Shown here piece by piece: positions 18,093-26,440 of a DNA stretch of 64,000 nucleotides; the stretch's first letter is position 1, and every line of letters begins with the position of its first letter. The notes beneath the pieces are model-generated. The model did no database searches. It saw nothing but the letters and a program-made list of their open reading frames with translations, and was not told the DNA's origin. This DNA is from Acetatifactor muris (lineage in GTDB: Bacteria; Bacillota; Clostridia; Lachnospirales; Lachnospiraceae), in assembly GCF_024623325.1 (NCBI RefSeq), contig NZ_JANJZD010000003.1, positions 124,001-188,000 on the forward strand, written 5' to 3'. Position numbers and translations under genes: made by a program.

Positions 18093-19250
18093 GATGTCAA
18101 GTGCAGAGACGTCCAGTTCGCCAGACATCAATCGCGGAAGTACGCTGTCACGGATGGTTTCAAGACGGCATATTTCCTCGTAGTTATTGCGAATGGAAGC
18201 ATCCATAGGTGCAACAATTTCCTCAAACTGATCCATTTCTTCTTTTGTAGGAATGATAATCGGTATGGATTTCAACGCATCCCGATTGATAGAACCGAAA
18301 ACGGTTCCCTCGCCATTAAACATATCCAGCTTTTTTCTAAGAGAGAAAACTGTGTATAGTATGAATGACTGGTGGTTATCCTTCGAACGAATGGCTCCAA
18401 GACCGCGACCTATACAACAAGGTTCATAGGCAACATTAAAATCGCCAACAGGCGCACGAACGCTCATAAGAACATCGTTTGATTGAGCCATACGCTTAGG
18501 ATCAGTCGTGAATAGGTGGCGTGTCGGGAATCTGAATCCAAATTCACCTCTTCCTTGGAAGAAAACGGTGCCGACTCCATTCTCATTATAGGTATCGCCT
18601 TTAGGAGACTGTCCCATAGTGATGTCTGCCACATCAGAAAGGACTCCTTCAATTCGCTGATTGGAGGCATCTTGGATAAACATATTGGCGTAAATCGCCT
18701 GTGCTTGCTGCTCTAAATTATCGTTTATCAGCATGTTCTCTTCGATTTCATCATCCAATGCACCAAGTACAGATGCAATTTTTTGTTGGTCCTTTTTTAA
18801 TGTGGGAATACATACTTGAATGTTTTTCATAATGTTTCCTGATACTTCTTTAAAGGTTGTACCGCTTCCCATACGTTCGATATCATCTCTTTTGTGCTTT
18901 AAGAGATAGTATAAAAACAAAGAATCTATATCCTCATTTGGCACAATACTTTTGAATCCCTGGTTTGTACAGACCGGACCTCCTGCGATAGCAATATATC
19001 CAATAGGTGCCCTCGAGGAGAATAATACTGTATTTTTCGGCATCATTTGTGCCGAACAGTTGTTTAAACCTTCTTCTGTGATATTGCGTTTTCCTCTGCT
19101 AATGTATCTTCCCCTAATATTCGAAAGGTCTTTGGGTGTAATCCAGGGAATAGTTCCTCCATCATAATTTTCTCGTTTTTCAGTAGATGGAGTACCTCCC
19201 CCAACAACAGTCCCTATATCAGATATTAGACATTTTTTCCATTCAGTCAT
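18090..19250 (-). CDS. hsdS: Type I specificity subunit HsdS, complete (N1-C1 arrangement)
   Basis: 386 aa, usual HsdS length, with two target-recognition domains. TRD1 (about 1-150) opens MTEWKKCLISDIGTVVGGGTP; the first conserved helix region ends at INDNLEQQAQA (about 175-185); TRD2 (about 190-345) follows, and the C-terminus reads LPRLMSGELDVSALDI. HsdS gives the HsdM2-HsdR2 complex its DNA sequence specificity. The INDNL codons coincide with an inverted repeat shared with other hsdS pieces, so the gene is a product of recombination. It follows the recombinase gene by 12 bp, in the same direction. Confidence 0.94.
   Translation of the reverse strand: MTEWKKCLISDIGTVVGGGTPSTEKRENYDGGTIPWITPKDLSNIRGRYISRGKRNITEEGLNNCSAQMMPKNTVLFSSRAPIGYIAIAGGPVCTNQGFKSIVPNEDIDSLFLYYLLKHKRDDIERMGSGTTFKEVSGNIMKNIQVCIPTLKKDQQKIASVLGALDDEIEENMLINDNLEQQAQAIYANMFIQDASNQRIEGVLSDVADITMGQSPKGDTYNENGVGTVFFQGRGEFGFRFPTRHLFTTDPKRMAQSNDVLMSVRAPVGDFNVAYEPCCIGRGLGAIRSKDNHQSFILYTVFSLRKKLDMFNGEGTVFGSINRDALKSIPIIIPTKEEMDQFEEIVAPMDASIRNNYEEICRLETIRDSVLPRLMSGELDVSALDI
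18702..18728 (-). repeat. hsdS inversion repeat C (5' type, inside active hsdS)
   Basis: Reading on the minus strand it begins ATAAACGATAATTTAGAG and continues into the codons for QQA. It matches repeat B at 21464-21490 over 27 bp with one mismatch, in opposite orientation. It encodes INDNLEQQA at the centre of HsdS. Confidence 0.9.
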
Positions 19251-19262
19251 GTACTAATCCCC

Positions 19263-20255
19263 TCATCCAATGTATTTCTTATGCGCCATTTTTACATTAC
19301 TTTGCTTAACCATCGCATATTTCAATGTAGTGTCAATTCTCTGATGTCCCAACAACCTTTGTAGTTGTTCTATAGGCATACCTTTATCAATTGCAATAGT
19401 AGCTAATGTTCGTCTGAATTTGTGTGGATGCATCTTTTGTATCCCCAATCTCTTACCCATTTCTCGCAGCCTGACTTCTATTCCACCAATTTTCAATCTT
19501 TCATATGGAGCCTTTAAAGACACAAACAATGCATCATTCGTATCTTTACGGTATTTCAGATAGTTTTGTAAATGAATTTTTGTTCTTGCATCAAAATACA
19601 CGATTCGTTCCTTATCCCCTTTACCAAACACAATACATTCTCTCTCTGCAAAATTTATGTCTTCCCGGTTAAGGAGTACCAATTCTCCCACTCGCATTCC
19701 AGTGGAAGCTAACATGTCAATCAGTGCTAAATCTCGAACATTACTGCAATTGTCACGCATTCTTTCCAAAGATTCATCCGTATAAGTTTCTTTAACTGTA
19801 GTTGCTGCTTTCACTTTATGTATCCGGCGCACAGGGCTTTTCAAAATATAATCTTCATCTTCAAGCCATGAAAAATAACTGGATAAAATTCTGCGGATAT
19901 TATCAATCGTAACCCGGCTCGCTTTTTTCTCATTCTGATATTTTGTCAGATAGGCACGTATATCATCAGTAGTAACTTCCTGTATTTTCTTTTCTATATC
20001 TCGGAACATTGTTTCAATTGTCGCAGTATAATATTTCAACGATTTTTCCGAGCATCCTTCCACTCGTTTGGAAGAAATAAAAGCTGTCATCAACTTATCA
20101 TTATTATGCATAATTACTTCTTCTGACTGTTTGCAATCAGTAACTTCCACATGTGCCATTTCACATTCCAATATTTTTTGCAACTGCAGAAGTTGTGAGT
20201 TGTTCAGAAATTTCAACATGCCCTGTGTAATATTATTAATTAATTTCTGTTTCAT
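19263..20255 (-). CDS. Tyrosine recombinase, probable HsdS DNA invertase
   Basis: 330-aa XerC/D-type recombinase. An N-terminal SAM-like core-binding domain (about 60-150) precedes a catalytic domain with the conserved residues in order: TGMRVGEL (Arg), HPHKFRRT (His-x-x-Arg), LLGHQRIDTTLKYA (His and nucleophile Tyr). The ATG at 20255 follows AGGAGG by 6 nt; an upstream in-frame start is rejected. Such enzymes invert hsdS segments in several Firmicutes. Here it lies inside the invertible region, between two hsdS halves, with four candidate target repeats, so it can also invert itself. Confidence 0.93.
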   Translation of the reverse strand: MKQKLINNITQGMLKFLNNSQLLQLQKILECEMAHVEVTDCKQSEEVIMHNNDKLMTAFISSKRVEGCSEKSLKYYTATIETMFRDIEKKIQEVTTDDIRAYLTKYQNEKKASRVTIDNIRRILSSYFSWLEDEDYILKSPVRRIHKVKAATTVKETYTDESLERMRDNCSNVRDLALIDMLASTGMRVGELVLLNREDINFAERECIVFGKGDKERIVYFDARTKIHLQNYLKYRKDTNDALFVSLKAPYERLKIGGIEVRLREMGKRLGIQKMHPHKFRRTLATIAIDKGMPIEQLQRLLGHQRIDTTLKYAMVKQSNVKMAHKKYIG

Positions 20256-20476
20256 AGTCGCCCTCCTTCTTAAAGAACGACTAAGCAATGGCTGTTCTTA
20301 CTAAATTTAGCTCCTGCCATTGATAGGAGATTATTCATTAATCCTCTCAGTAGTAACTATTTGTACTATATTGTACCCATTTCAATTATTCGTCAGCAAT
20401 AATTTGCTTTTTCATTTTTCACCAGAAAAAGGAAAATCTCATCTTTATTTCCTACCACCCACGAGGGTTGCCCCTA

Positions 20477-20707
20477 TCATATTTCTGTCTGAATTAGATT
20501 TCCAAAATTTCTCTCATTTTGAAATATTCCATATACATATGCAGAACTTTCCAGATATAATCCAGTCTCAATATCCATAAGCTTGTCAAACGTCTGCGAA
20601 TTATAGAAAATCTGCATTGCCTGGTCATACTCAATCCTGAAATCCTGAACAATATATTCTATGATATCCTGAATATTATATTCTATTAACTGTTCCTGTC
20701 TCGTCAT
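20477..20707 (-). CDS. Small acidic protein, third gene of the DUF3990 unit
   Basis: 76 aa, acidic and rich in Tyr/Gln/Ile, without membrane segments. I do not recognise a characterised domain; the segment FDKLMDIETGLYLESSAYVYGIF is the most motif-like part. It begins in an ATGA overlap with the DUF3990 gene and is surely cotranscribed and coupled with it. By position it may be a partner or neutralising protein. The gap to the recombinase start (20256-20476) is AT-rich with no feature I can name. Confidence 0.7.
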   Translation of the reverse strand: MTRQEQLIEYNIQDIIEYIVQDFRIEYDQAMQIFYNSQTFDKLMDIETGLYLESSAYVYGIFQNERNFGNLIQTEI

Positions 20708-21213
20708 TGTAACACACCAACTTTCTTTAAAAGACTAACTGCTTTTTCTGTATGAAAAGAATACTGACTTGTTGTTTTCTGATAGGTCATTCCATTAAGC
20801 AAAGCCTGTAGTGAAATCAAGTTATTTTGATACTGCCGAAAAAGAATTGCCATATCATCATCCGCAATCGGCCCAACCACGATATCATATTTATAGTCAA
20901 AATTGCAATCAAGACTTTTAAAATCTATGAATGTCCTATTCCGATTATTCATCACAAACACGGCCCATTTTTCTGACGGAATTGTACCAAAATTTATTAT
21001 TTTTAACTCCTTGTTTTTCATGTAATTATCATCTATCTCATACAGATTCACAATCGGATTCCCACCATAAATCCTCGAAACACGCTTTGCCATTTTCTGT
21101 GCCTGTTCCAGAAGATCTGTAGTGTAAAAACCTCTTCCAAAATCCTTATATGGACGGCATGATGCCAGATCAATTGACTGAATATCAATATTAGTTCCAT
21201 GATATAACATCAT
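20704..21213 (-). CDS. DUF3990 protein, ADP-ribosyltransferase-like fold
   Basis: 169 aa. The N-terminus MMLYHGTNIDIQSIDL followed by CRPYKDFGRGFYTTD is the DUF3990 signature: a YHGT strand and a GRGFY(T)T strand resembling the NAD-binding core of ADP-ribosyltransferases. The IVVGPIADDDM segment is also typical. Function is not established for this gene; a modifying toxin is an inference from fold and context. It is sandwiched by two small genes with 4-bp overlaps, the organisation of a toxin with antitoxins, and lies inside the invertible segment. Confidence 0.8.
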   Translation of the reverse strand: MMLYHGTNIDIQSIDLASCRPYKDFGRGFYTTDLLEQAQKMAKRVSRIYGGNPIVNLYEIDDNYMKNKELKIINFGTIPSEKWAVFVMNNRNRTFIDFKSLDCNFDYKYDIVVGPIADDDMAILFRQYQNNLISLQALLNGMTYQKTTSQYSFHTEKAVSLLKKVGVLQ

Positions 21214-21431
21214 AGTAACATTCCTCCATTCTTTTTACAGATCATAAGCATATCGCTAAGAGTATCCTCTAAAGAAAGTGTATGCTCTATATCATAGTTT
21301 TCCTTTAAAAACTCTATTGCTTTATGTTTAAAAAGAAATTGAAACGCCTCTTTCACTGTTAAATTGTGTTTGTTAGCAAATTCATTGACACATACTACGA
21401 CATAATTTATTTGTTTCTTTTCTTCCCTCAT
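21210..21431 (-). CDS. DUF3791 protein, first gene of the DUF3990 unit
   Basis: 73 aa, helical, with the DUF3791 pattern VVVCVNEFANKHNLTVKEAF then FLKENYDIEHTLSLED. DUF3791 genes commonly neighbour DUF3990 genes; their role is unknown and an antitoxin or adaptor role is inference. A strong GAGGGAGG site precedes the ATG. Its likely promoter overlaps recombination repeat B: TTGTTG in the repeat, 18 bp, then TATACT. Confidence 0.78.
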   Translation of the reverse strand: MREEKKQINYVVVCVNEFANKHNLTVKEAFQFLFKHKAIEFLKENYDIEHTLSLEDTLSDMLMICKKNGGMLL

Positions 21432-21463
21432 AACATACCTCCCTCAAAAATGAGCACAGTATA

Positions 21464-21490
21464 ATAAACGATAATTTAGAGCAACAAGCA
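21464..21490 (+). repeat. hsdS inversion repeat B (5' type, at silent C2 half)
   Basis: Begins ATAAACGATAATTTAGAG. 27 bp, one mismatch to repeat C in inverse orientation, and it shares the 16-bp core with repeats A and D. On the minus strand it carries TTGTTG, the -35-like part of the DUF3791 promoter. Confidence 0.9.
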
Positions 21491-22114
21491 TTTGCTCTTT
21501 TTGACAAGTTCATGATTGATGCTGACAATGACGTCTGCACAGTATCTGATTACGCATATCTCAACCCCAGACGCGTATTGCCAAAGAGTCAGATTGCCCG
21601 AAGCATTGATATGAGTCAGTTATCAACAAGCGGAGCGTTTCCTTCAGGATGGGACATGAAGCCCTATAACGGCGGAATGCGTTTTGCTAATGGTGATACT
21701 CTTTTAGCACGTATTACCCCATGTCTTGAAAACGGCAAGACTGCTTTCATTGACTTTCTTGATAAAGATGAGGTTGCGTTTGGCTCGACAGAATATATTG
21801 TCCTTGCACCCAGATACGGTGTGCCCCCTGAGATGCTATACTGTCTGGCTCGTTACCCTGCATTTGTCGATTATGCAGTCAAAAACATGAATGGTAGCAG
21901 CGGAAGGCAACGTGTTTCCGCTGAAACAATAGGACAGTTCCAACTCCCTAAATTGGATGAGCAGAGTCTAGCGACATTTAGAGAAACGGTAACACCGATG
22001 TTTCTACAAATGCGTTATAACTCCTTCGAAAACACGAGGTTGGCAGAACTGCGCGATACTCTTCTACCCAAACTCATGTCCGGCGAGATTGATGTTTCCA
22101 ACATCCAGCTTTAA
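21464..22114 (+). pseudogene. Silent hsdS 3' half (C2 cassette)
   Basis: An open frame of 216 codons runs on the plus strand from the repeat (INDNLEQQA) through a second target-recognition domain different from that of C1, to [17 protein letters not shown] and TAA. It matches the C1 half only in the repeat and the C-terminal helix. It has no ribosome site at its internal ATG (21512) and is oriented against the neighbouring N2 half. It is therefore a stored cassette rather than a decayed gene; one inversion would make it functional. Confidence 0.88.
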
Positions 22115-22647
22115 GCCGCTAAATTATCGTTTATTGCAATATTCAAAGCTATTTTCTCATCTAATGAATATAATATATCTGCTACTTTTTTCTGTATGTC
22201 TATAGAAGGTAAGTCAATAAAAATCTTTTTTAGCTCTGCTGCTTTGATCCCTGTAACAGTAGTTCCTGAGGCTCTTGCCGCAATTCGTTCTTTAAGCACT
22301 TTATCTTGTAAAGCATACAGTAAATAATGATTATTCAAATATTCTTTTCTCGGTTCCAATATAATTACTCTTTGTGCGAAAGCAAGTTTTCCGTCTGTCT
22401 TAATTTCCGCCACTTCACCCAAAGGAGCCTCTGTTGTAAAAACAATATCCCCTTTTTGTGGAATTCCCCGACGCATCCACTCATCGTATTTATTTTCTGC
22501 GATAAATTCCTGAGGCTTCATAATCCTTCCATTTTTTATTATTTTTGCAGTAACCAATGGTACCCCGCTTTTCGTTTTTATCGGCGTTTTCCCACGATAA
22601 TCAATAAAGTCACACACCTCCTGAAGCATATATGAATTATATTTCAT
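22111..22647 (-). CDS. Half-length HsdS (N2), truncated at an inversion repeat
   Basis: 178 aa carrying one target-recognition domain and the conserved helix, ending INDNLAA. It starts in an 11-bp overlap with hsdM, the normal position of hsdS. The reading frame stops because the repeat here reads GCGGCTTAA instead of continuing GAGCAACAA into a 3' half. It may be inactive. Alternatively it could dimerise like engineered or natural half-HsdS proteins, giving a palindromic target. Inversion of 21464-22134 would fuse it to C2. Confidence 0.88.
   Translation of the reverse strand: MKYNSYMLQEVCDFIDYRGKTPIKTKSGVPLVTAKIIKNGRIMKPQEFIAENKYDEWMRRGIPQKGDIVFTTEAPLGEVAEIKTDGKLAFAQRVIILEPRKEYLNNHYLLYALQDKVLKERIAARASGTTVTGIKAAELKKIFIDLPSIDIQKKVADILYSLDEKIALNIAINDNLAA
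22112..22134 (-). repeat. hsdS inversion repeat A (3' type, end of N2 half)
   Basis: Exact 23-bp inverse copy of repeat D (18070-18092). It contains both the stop codon of C2 (plus strand 22112-22114) and the stop that truncates N2 on the minus strand. Confidence 0.9.
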
Positions 22648-24148
22648 ACCCTATTGCCCCTAACTTTTCTCTTATTTTCTCCTGAAGTCTGGCAGATTCT
22701 TTAAACAGCTCCGACAATTCAGAAGTCAGTCGCTGCATCTTTACTTCAAATGGCTCACCTTCCTCTTCCTGTTCTTCTATGCCAACATATCTTCCCGGCG
22801 TTAATATATAGTCCTGTCCCTCTATTTCTTCTATTGTTGCTTCTTTACAAAAACCCTTTATATCTGCATATTCTTTTCCACCTCTCCAATTCTGATATGT
22901 ATCTGCAATCTTCCTGATATCTTCTTCTGACAGTTCCCGCACTTTTCGGTCTATCATATGTCCCCATTTTCTTGCATCTATGAAAAGTACCTTATTTTTT
23001 GCATGCTCCGTCTTTCCTTTCCGCATAATCCAAAGAGATACCGGAATTCCAGTGGAATAGAACAGCTGCCCCGGCATTGCAACAATACATTCCACTACAT
23101 CATCAATAATCATATTTTTTCTGATATTTCCCTCATTGGATGTATTAGAGCTCAGGGAACCATTTGCCAGTACTGTTCCACATACTCCGCCTGCCGGACT
23201 CAGGTGATGAAGCATATGCTGCAGCCATGCAAAGTTGGCATTGCCAACCGGAGGAGCCCCATATTTCCACCTTACATCATCCCGCAGGCGCTCCCCACCC
23301 CAATCTGACACATTGAAGGGCGGATTTGCCAAAATATAATTTGCTTTCAGGTTCTTATGCTGATCATCATGAAAGGAATCCGCATTGTGTTTCCCGAGAT
23401 TTGCCTCCAACTGCCGGATCGCCAGATTCATTTTAGCCAGTTTCCATGTGGTTGGATTACTCTCCTGGCCAAAAATAGAAATATCCCGTACATTCCCCTG
23501 ATGTTCTCTTACAAATCTGGCTGACTGGCAAAACATGCCACCGCTTCCACAAGCCGGATCGAAAATCTGTCCTTCAAAAGGCTCAATCATTTCCACCAAA
23601 GTCCTTACAATACAGGATGGTGTATAAAATTCGCCTCCCAGTTTACCTTCTGCGCTTGCAAATTTACTCAAAAAATACTCATATACACGCCCCAGAACAT
23701 CTCTTTCCTGTGCCGCTGCTGACCCTACTTCTACGTTTGTGAACAAAGTCACCAGTTCACCCAAACGTGTTTTATCGAGTTCCGCTCTTGCATAATTCCT
23801 GGTCAAAACTCCTTTTAAGGAACTGTTTTCATTTTCTATCTCATCCATTGCATGATCAATTACAGTTCCTATATCCGCACTGGCAGCATGCTTTTGGATC
23901 TCTGACCATCTTGCGTCTTTTGGTACCCAGAAAATGTTGTCCGCAAGATACTCATCCCTGTCCTCTTCATCCCCGTATCCTTCTTCCCGCAGAACACGAT
24001 ACTTTTCTTCAAAAGAATCTGAAACATATTTCAGGAATATCAGCCCTAAAACCACATGTTTATATTCTGCCGGGTCTATATTAGAGCGCAACTTATCTGC
24101 AGCCTGCCACAACTTTTCTTCAAACCCGATGTTGGTAGTCCCTGTCAT
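22637..24148 (-). CDS. hsdM: Type I DNA methyltransferase HsdM
   Basis: 503-aa N6-adenine methyltransferase subunit. An N-terminal helical domain ([19 protein letters not shown]) is followed by the SAM-binding motif [11 protein letters not shown] (about 196-206) and the catalytic NPPF (275-278) in [15 protein letters not shown]. The C-terminal helix pairs with HsdS. ACGGAGG is 5 nt before the ATG. It starts 19 bp after the MotB/OmpA-like gene, so it is almost certainly on the same transcript as the channel pair, and overlaps the N2 hsdS half. Confidence 0.96.
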   Translation of the reverse strand: MTGTTNIGFEEKLWQAADKLRSNIDPAEYKHVVLGLIFLKYVSDSFEEKYRVLREEGYGDEEDRDEYLADNIFWVPKDARWSEIQKHAASADIGTVIDHAMDEIENENSSLKGVLTRNYARAELDKTRLGELVTLFTNVEVGSAAAQERDVLGRVYEYFLSKFASAEGKLGGEFYTPSCIVRTLVEMIEPFEGQIFDPACGSGGMFCQSARFVREHQGNVRDISIFGQESNPTTWKLAKMNLAIRQLEANLGKHNADSFHDDQHKNLKANYILANPPFNVSDWGGERLRDDVRWKYGAPPVGNANFAWLQHMLHHLSPAGGVCGTVLANGSLSSNTSNEGNIRKNMIIDDVVECIVAMPGQLFYSTGIPVSLWIMRKGKTEHAKNKVLFIDARKWGHMIDRKVRELSEEDIRKIADTYQNWRGGKEYADIKGFCKEATIEEIEGQDYILTPGRYVGIEEQEEEGEPFEVKMQRLTSELSELFKESARLQEKIREKLGAIGYEI

Positions 24149-24167
24149 ATCAGCCTCCGTTTCCCGT

Positions 24168-25103
24168 TCACTCCTCCTGCTGCTTCAGCACTTCCGCGAT
24201 CTTCTCAATCATCTCGTCCTCCTTCAGTCGGAACTTGATTTCCACACGTCTGGAGGCCTCCATGTCCACCTGGTCGGTAGGATTGCCCTGGGCATCCTTC
24301 ACATAGACAGGCTGGCTGTAAGAACGGCCGTTCACCGTGAGAATACCTCGGAGCTGTTCAATTTTTTCCTCGCTGAGGCCGTTTCGGGAATCCATACAGA
24401 ACTTCGCCACGGAATAGGCTCTGTCATAGGACAGTTCCATATTCATCTCATAGCTTCCGTCCGTATCGGTATGTCCCTCAATGATGATTTCCGCTATATA
24501 GTCCCGGAAGCGGTCCTGCATCAGCACATCCAGATACATGGGGATGATTTCCCGCAGAGTCGCCTGGCTGTCGGTGGTCAGAGCCGCACTGCCGTAACGG
24601 AACAGCACATCGGAAGAAAATGTGATGGAACCTGTCTGGGCGTCCACGCTCATGGCCGAATTGTTAAAGGCTGACTGCAGAGCGCCGATGATATCTGTTC
24701 TGATACCCACAATATTTTCCAGCTCCTGCTGGGTGGCCGTCAGTTCGTTTCTGGCATTTTCGATTTCCAGATAGGCCTTGTTCAGTTCATCCTCGGTCAG
24801 CGCCGCGTTGGCATAAGCCTGCTGCAGCTCTGCCAGAGAGCTGGCCAGCTCTCTGTTGGATTCCTCTATGGCAGCACGATAATCCTCCAGGTCCTTTCTG
24901 GCATCCTCCAATTCCTGTCTGGCAATGCCCAGACTGTTCTGAGACTGTTCCAAATCCACGGTTTTCTGCTTGTAAATCGCCAGCGTAATGGCGATAATCA
25001 GCACAAATATCAGCAGCAGTGCCGCCATCATGTCCGAGTAGGACTGCCAGTAGCTGTGTTCTGCGAATGCCTCCCTGTTTTTTCTTTTATTTTTTGTCTT
25101 CAT
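24168..25103 (-). CDS. OmpA/MotB-domain stator protein, ZorB-like
   Basis: 311 aa. A short basic N-terminus leads into [18 protein letters not shown], a single membrane helix with Asp24 at its start, where MotB and ZorB carry the proton-binding Asp. A long coiled coil (about 46-130) follows, then an OmpA-like peptidoglycan-binding domain with EGHTDTDG (209-216), a LSYDRA helix, and ASRRVEIKF near the end. The gene overlaps its ExbB/MotA-like partner by 17 bp. A flagellar role is unlikely: no flagellar gene is nearby and hsdM follows at 19 bp. Closest functional analogy is the Zorya ZorA-ZorB motor. Confidence 0.85.
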   Translation of the reverse strand: MKTKNKRKNREAFAEHSYWQSYSDMMAALLLIFVLIIAITLAIYKQKTVDLEQSQNSLGIARQELEDARKDLEDYRAAIEESNRELASSLAELQQAYANAALTEDELNKAYLEIENARNELTATQQELENIVGIRTDIIGALQSAFNNSAMSVDAQTGSITFSSDVLFRYGSAALTTDSQATLREIIPMYLDVLMQDRFRDYIAEIIIEGHTDTDGSYEMNMELSYDRAYSVAKFCMDSRNGLSEEKIEQLRGILTVNGRSYSQPVYVKDAQGNPTDQVDMEASRRVEIKFRLKEDEMIEKIAEVLKQQEE

Positions 25104-26259
25104 ACACAGTCCTCATCTGTTGAAAAGTATACAGCTGATTGCTCACATCCTGGCTGATTTCAGCGCACACTGTCTCAAGTTTCTCTCTCTGACCTCCCAG
25201 TTCTCCCGCAAGCAGCTCCTGCCTCTCCATCATATGAGCCATCGTCTCCTGCAGACCGTGGTGAGAGTCCGTGAGCGTCTGAACCGCGTCCAGAAGTGCT
25301 TTATTGTTCTCCGCATTGGCGGCCTGGTTCTGAGCGGCCAGCTTCAGTGTAATGCCCAGCTCTTTAAATTCGGTACCCATAACTGACTGCAGCTGCTCCA
25401 GGAACGAATGCGCCATCCGCTCCAGAGTATCTGACTGCTGCTTTGCTTCTCCTTTTGCCAGCTCCAGAAGCTCCTTCATGGAATTAGCAAGGTTTGCCTG
25501 ATATACCAGCATGGCCGCGGTATTCTCATCTCCCGAGGCCGGTGCGGGCGGCATGGCACACTCCCTGAAAACACGCAGAAAATGTTCCAGCTTCCCATAG
25601 GCATCCGCCATGATACTTCGATAGACAAAATTAAAGATCAGGGAAAAAATAATACCATACACCGAAGTGTGAAAAGCCACCTTCATTCCTGACAGCAGCG
25701 GCCCCACATTGTCTGAAATGGTATATATATCCTCCCCATTAAAGGATCCCAGCCCCAGAGACAGCCCGATAAAGGTTCCCAGGATTCCCAGTCCCGTCAT
25801 AGTCCCGGAAATGGCAGAATTGAAATGACTGCTGCCCACTCTCTCCAGAAGTTCTTCGTTAATATAATCCTCGATATCACAGTTTCCCGCGTATTGTTTT
25901 CTCTTCTTCCCGTTTCCGACTCTCGCCAGAAACTGCCCAAATGCACTCTTTAGATTCCTGTCCTCAAAAAAGGTTTTATCCTCCGCCAACGCGGTCCAGA
26001 TATTTCGGTTTCCCGCCTTTTTATACTCTTCCCGCAAATCATCCGCGGCATCCTCCAGCTCATCCGTAAGCCGGTTCAGACGCATGAAGCTTGCCGCCGA
26101 CATCACAAACAATATGCCGATAATCCCCAGGAAAGCCCCGTTGATTATCAGGTTGCTGCGGGATGTGACTTCTCCTGTGAACACACCGTTGATATACATG
26201 ATAAATGCAACCATAACGGCATAGACAATAAATAATCCATAATATAATCTGCTTTTCAT
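25087..26259 (-). CDS. MotA/TolQ/ExbB-family channel protein, ZorA-like
   Basis: 390 aa. Membrane segments lie at about 6-24, 36-58, 149-173 and 190-215. TM3 contains GLGILGTFIGLSLGL, the MotA/TolQ/ExbB signature, and TM4 reads FHTSVYGIIFSLIF. A cytoplasmic loop (60-148) and a long helical C-terminal tail (about 215-390) complete it. ZorA of Zorya systems likewise has a long helical tail, though usually longer. It should form an ion channel with the ZorB-like product. It is the first gene of the apparent ZorAB-hsdM operon; a long leader hairpin lies upstream. Confidence 0.83.
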   Translation of the reverse strand: MKSRLYYGLFIVYAVMVAFIMYINGVFTGEVTSRSNLIINGAFLGIIGILFVMSAASFMRLNRLTDELEDAADDLREEYKKAGNRNIWTALAEDKTFFEDRNLKSAFGQFLARVGNGKKRKQYAGNCDIEDYINEELLERVGSSHFNSAISGTMTGLGILGTFIGLSLGLGSFNGEDIYTISDNVGPLLSGMKVAFHTSVYGIIFSLIFNFVYRSIMADAYGKLEHFLRVFRECAMPPAPASGDENTAAMLVYQANLANSMKELLELAKGEAKQQSDTLERMAHSFLEQLQSVMGTEFKELGITLKLAAQNQAANAENNKALLDAVQTLTDSHHGLQETMAHMMERQELLAGELGGQREKLETVCAEISQDVSNQLYTFQQMRTVYEDKK

Positions 26260-26286
26260 TGGTTCCTCTCATTCTCAACAGACTAA

Positions 26287-26339
26287 GACTTTCTCCGGGC
26301 CGGAACTTCACAGCGCAAAGCTCCTCCCCGGAAAAAGTC
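26287..26339 (-). other. Leader stem-loop upstream of the ZorA-like gene
   Basis: GACTTTCTCCGGG (26287-26299) pairs with CCCGGAAAAAGTC (26327-26339) over 13 bp with one G-U, about 30 bp before the start codon of the ZorA-like gene. No T-run follows in the direction of transcription. It may be a leader structure. I found no convincing promoter hexamers in the 26260-26440 gap. Confidence 0.5.
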
Positions 26340-26440
26340 CGCCGGTCATTACTGCTTTTCAACAATAAATTTCACAAATCTTCCATTGTCATGAATAACG
26401 CTTCACTGAAATCAGAACCGCTATACATTCCATTCTTACC

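Noticed and set aside
21512..22114. An independent gene starting at the ATG at 21512
   Set aside because: No ribosome site precedes this ATG, and the frame extends upstream into the recombination repeat; it is a silent hsdS half.
24168..26259. Flagellar motor genes motA/motB
   Set aside because: No flagellar or chemotaxis gene is nearby, the MotA-like protein has a long helical tail, and hsdM follows immediately; a ZorAB-like role fits better.
14091..26259. A canonical Zorya system
   Set aside because: No ZorC, ZorD or ZorE homologue is present; the effector-side genes are hsdMSR instead.
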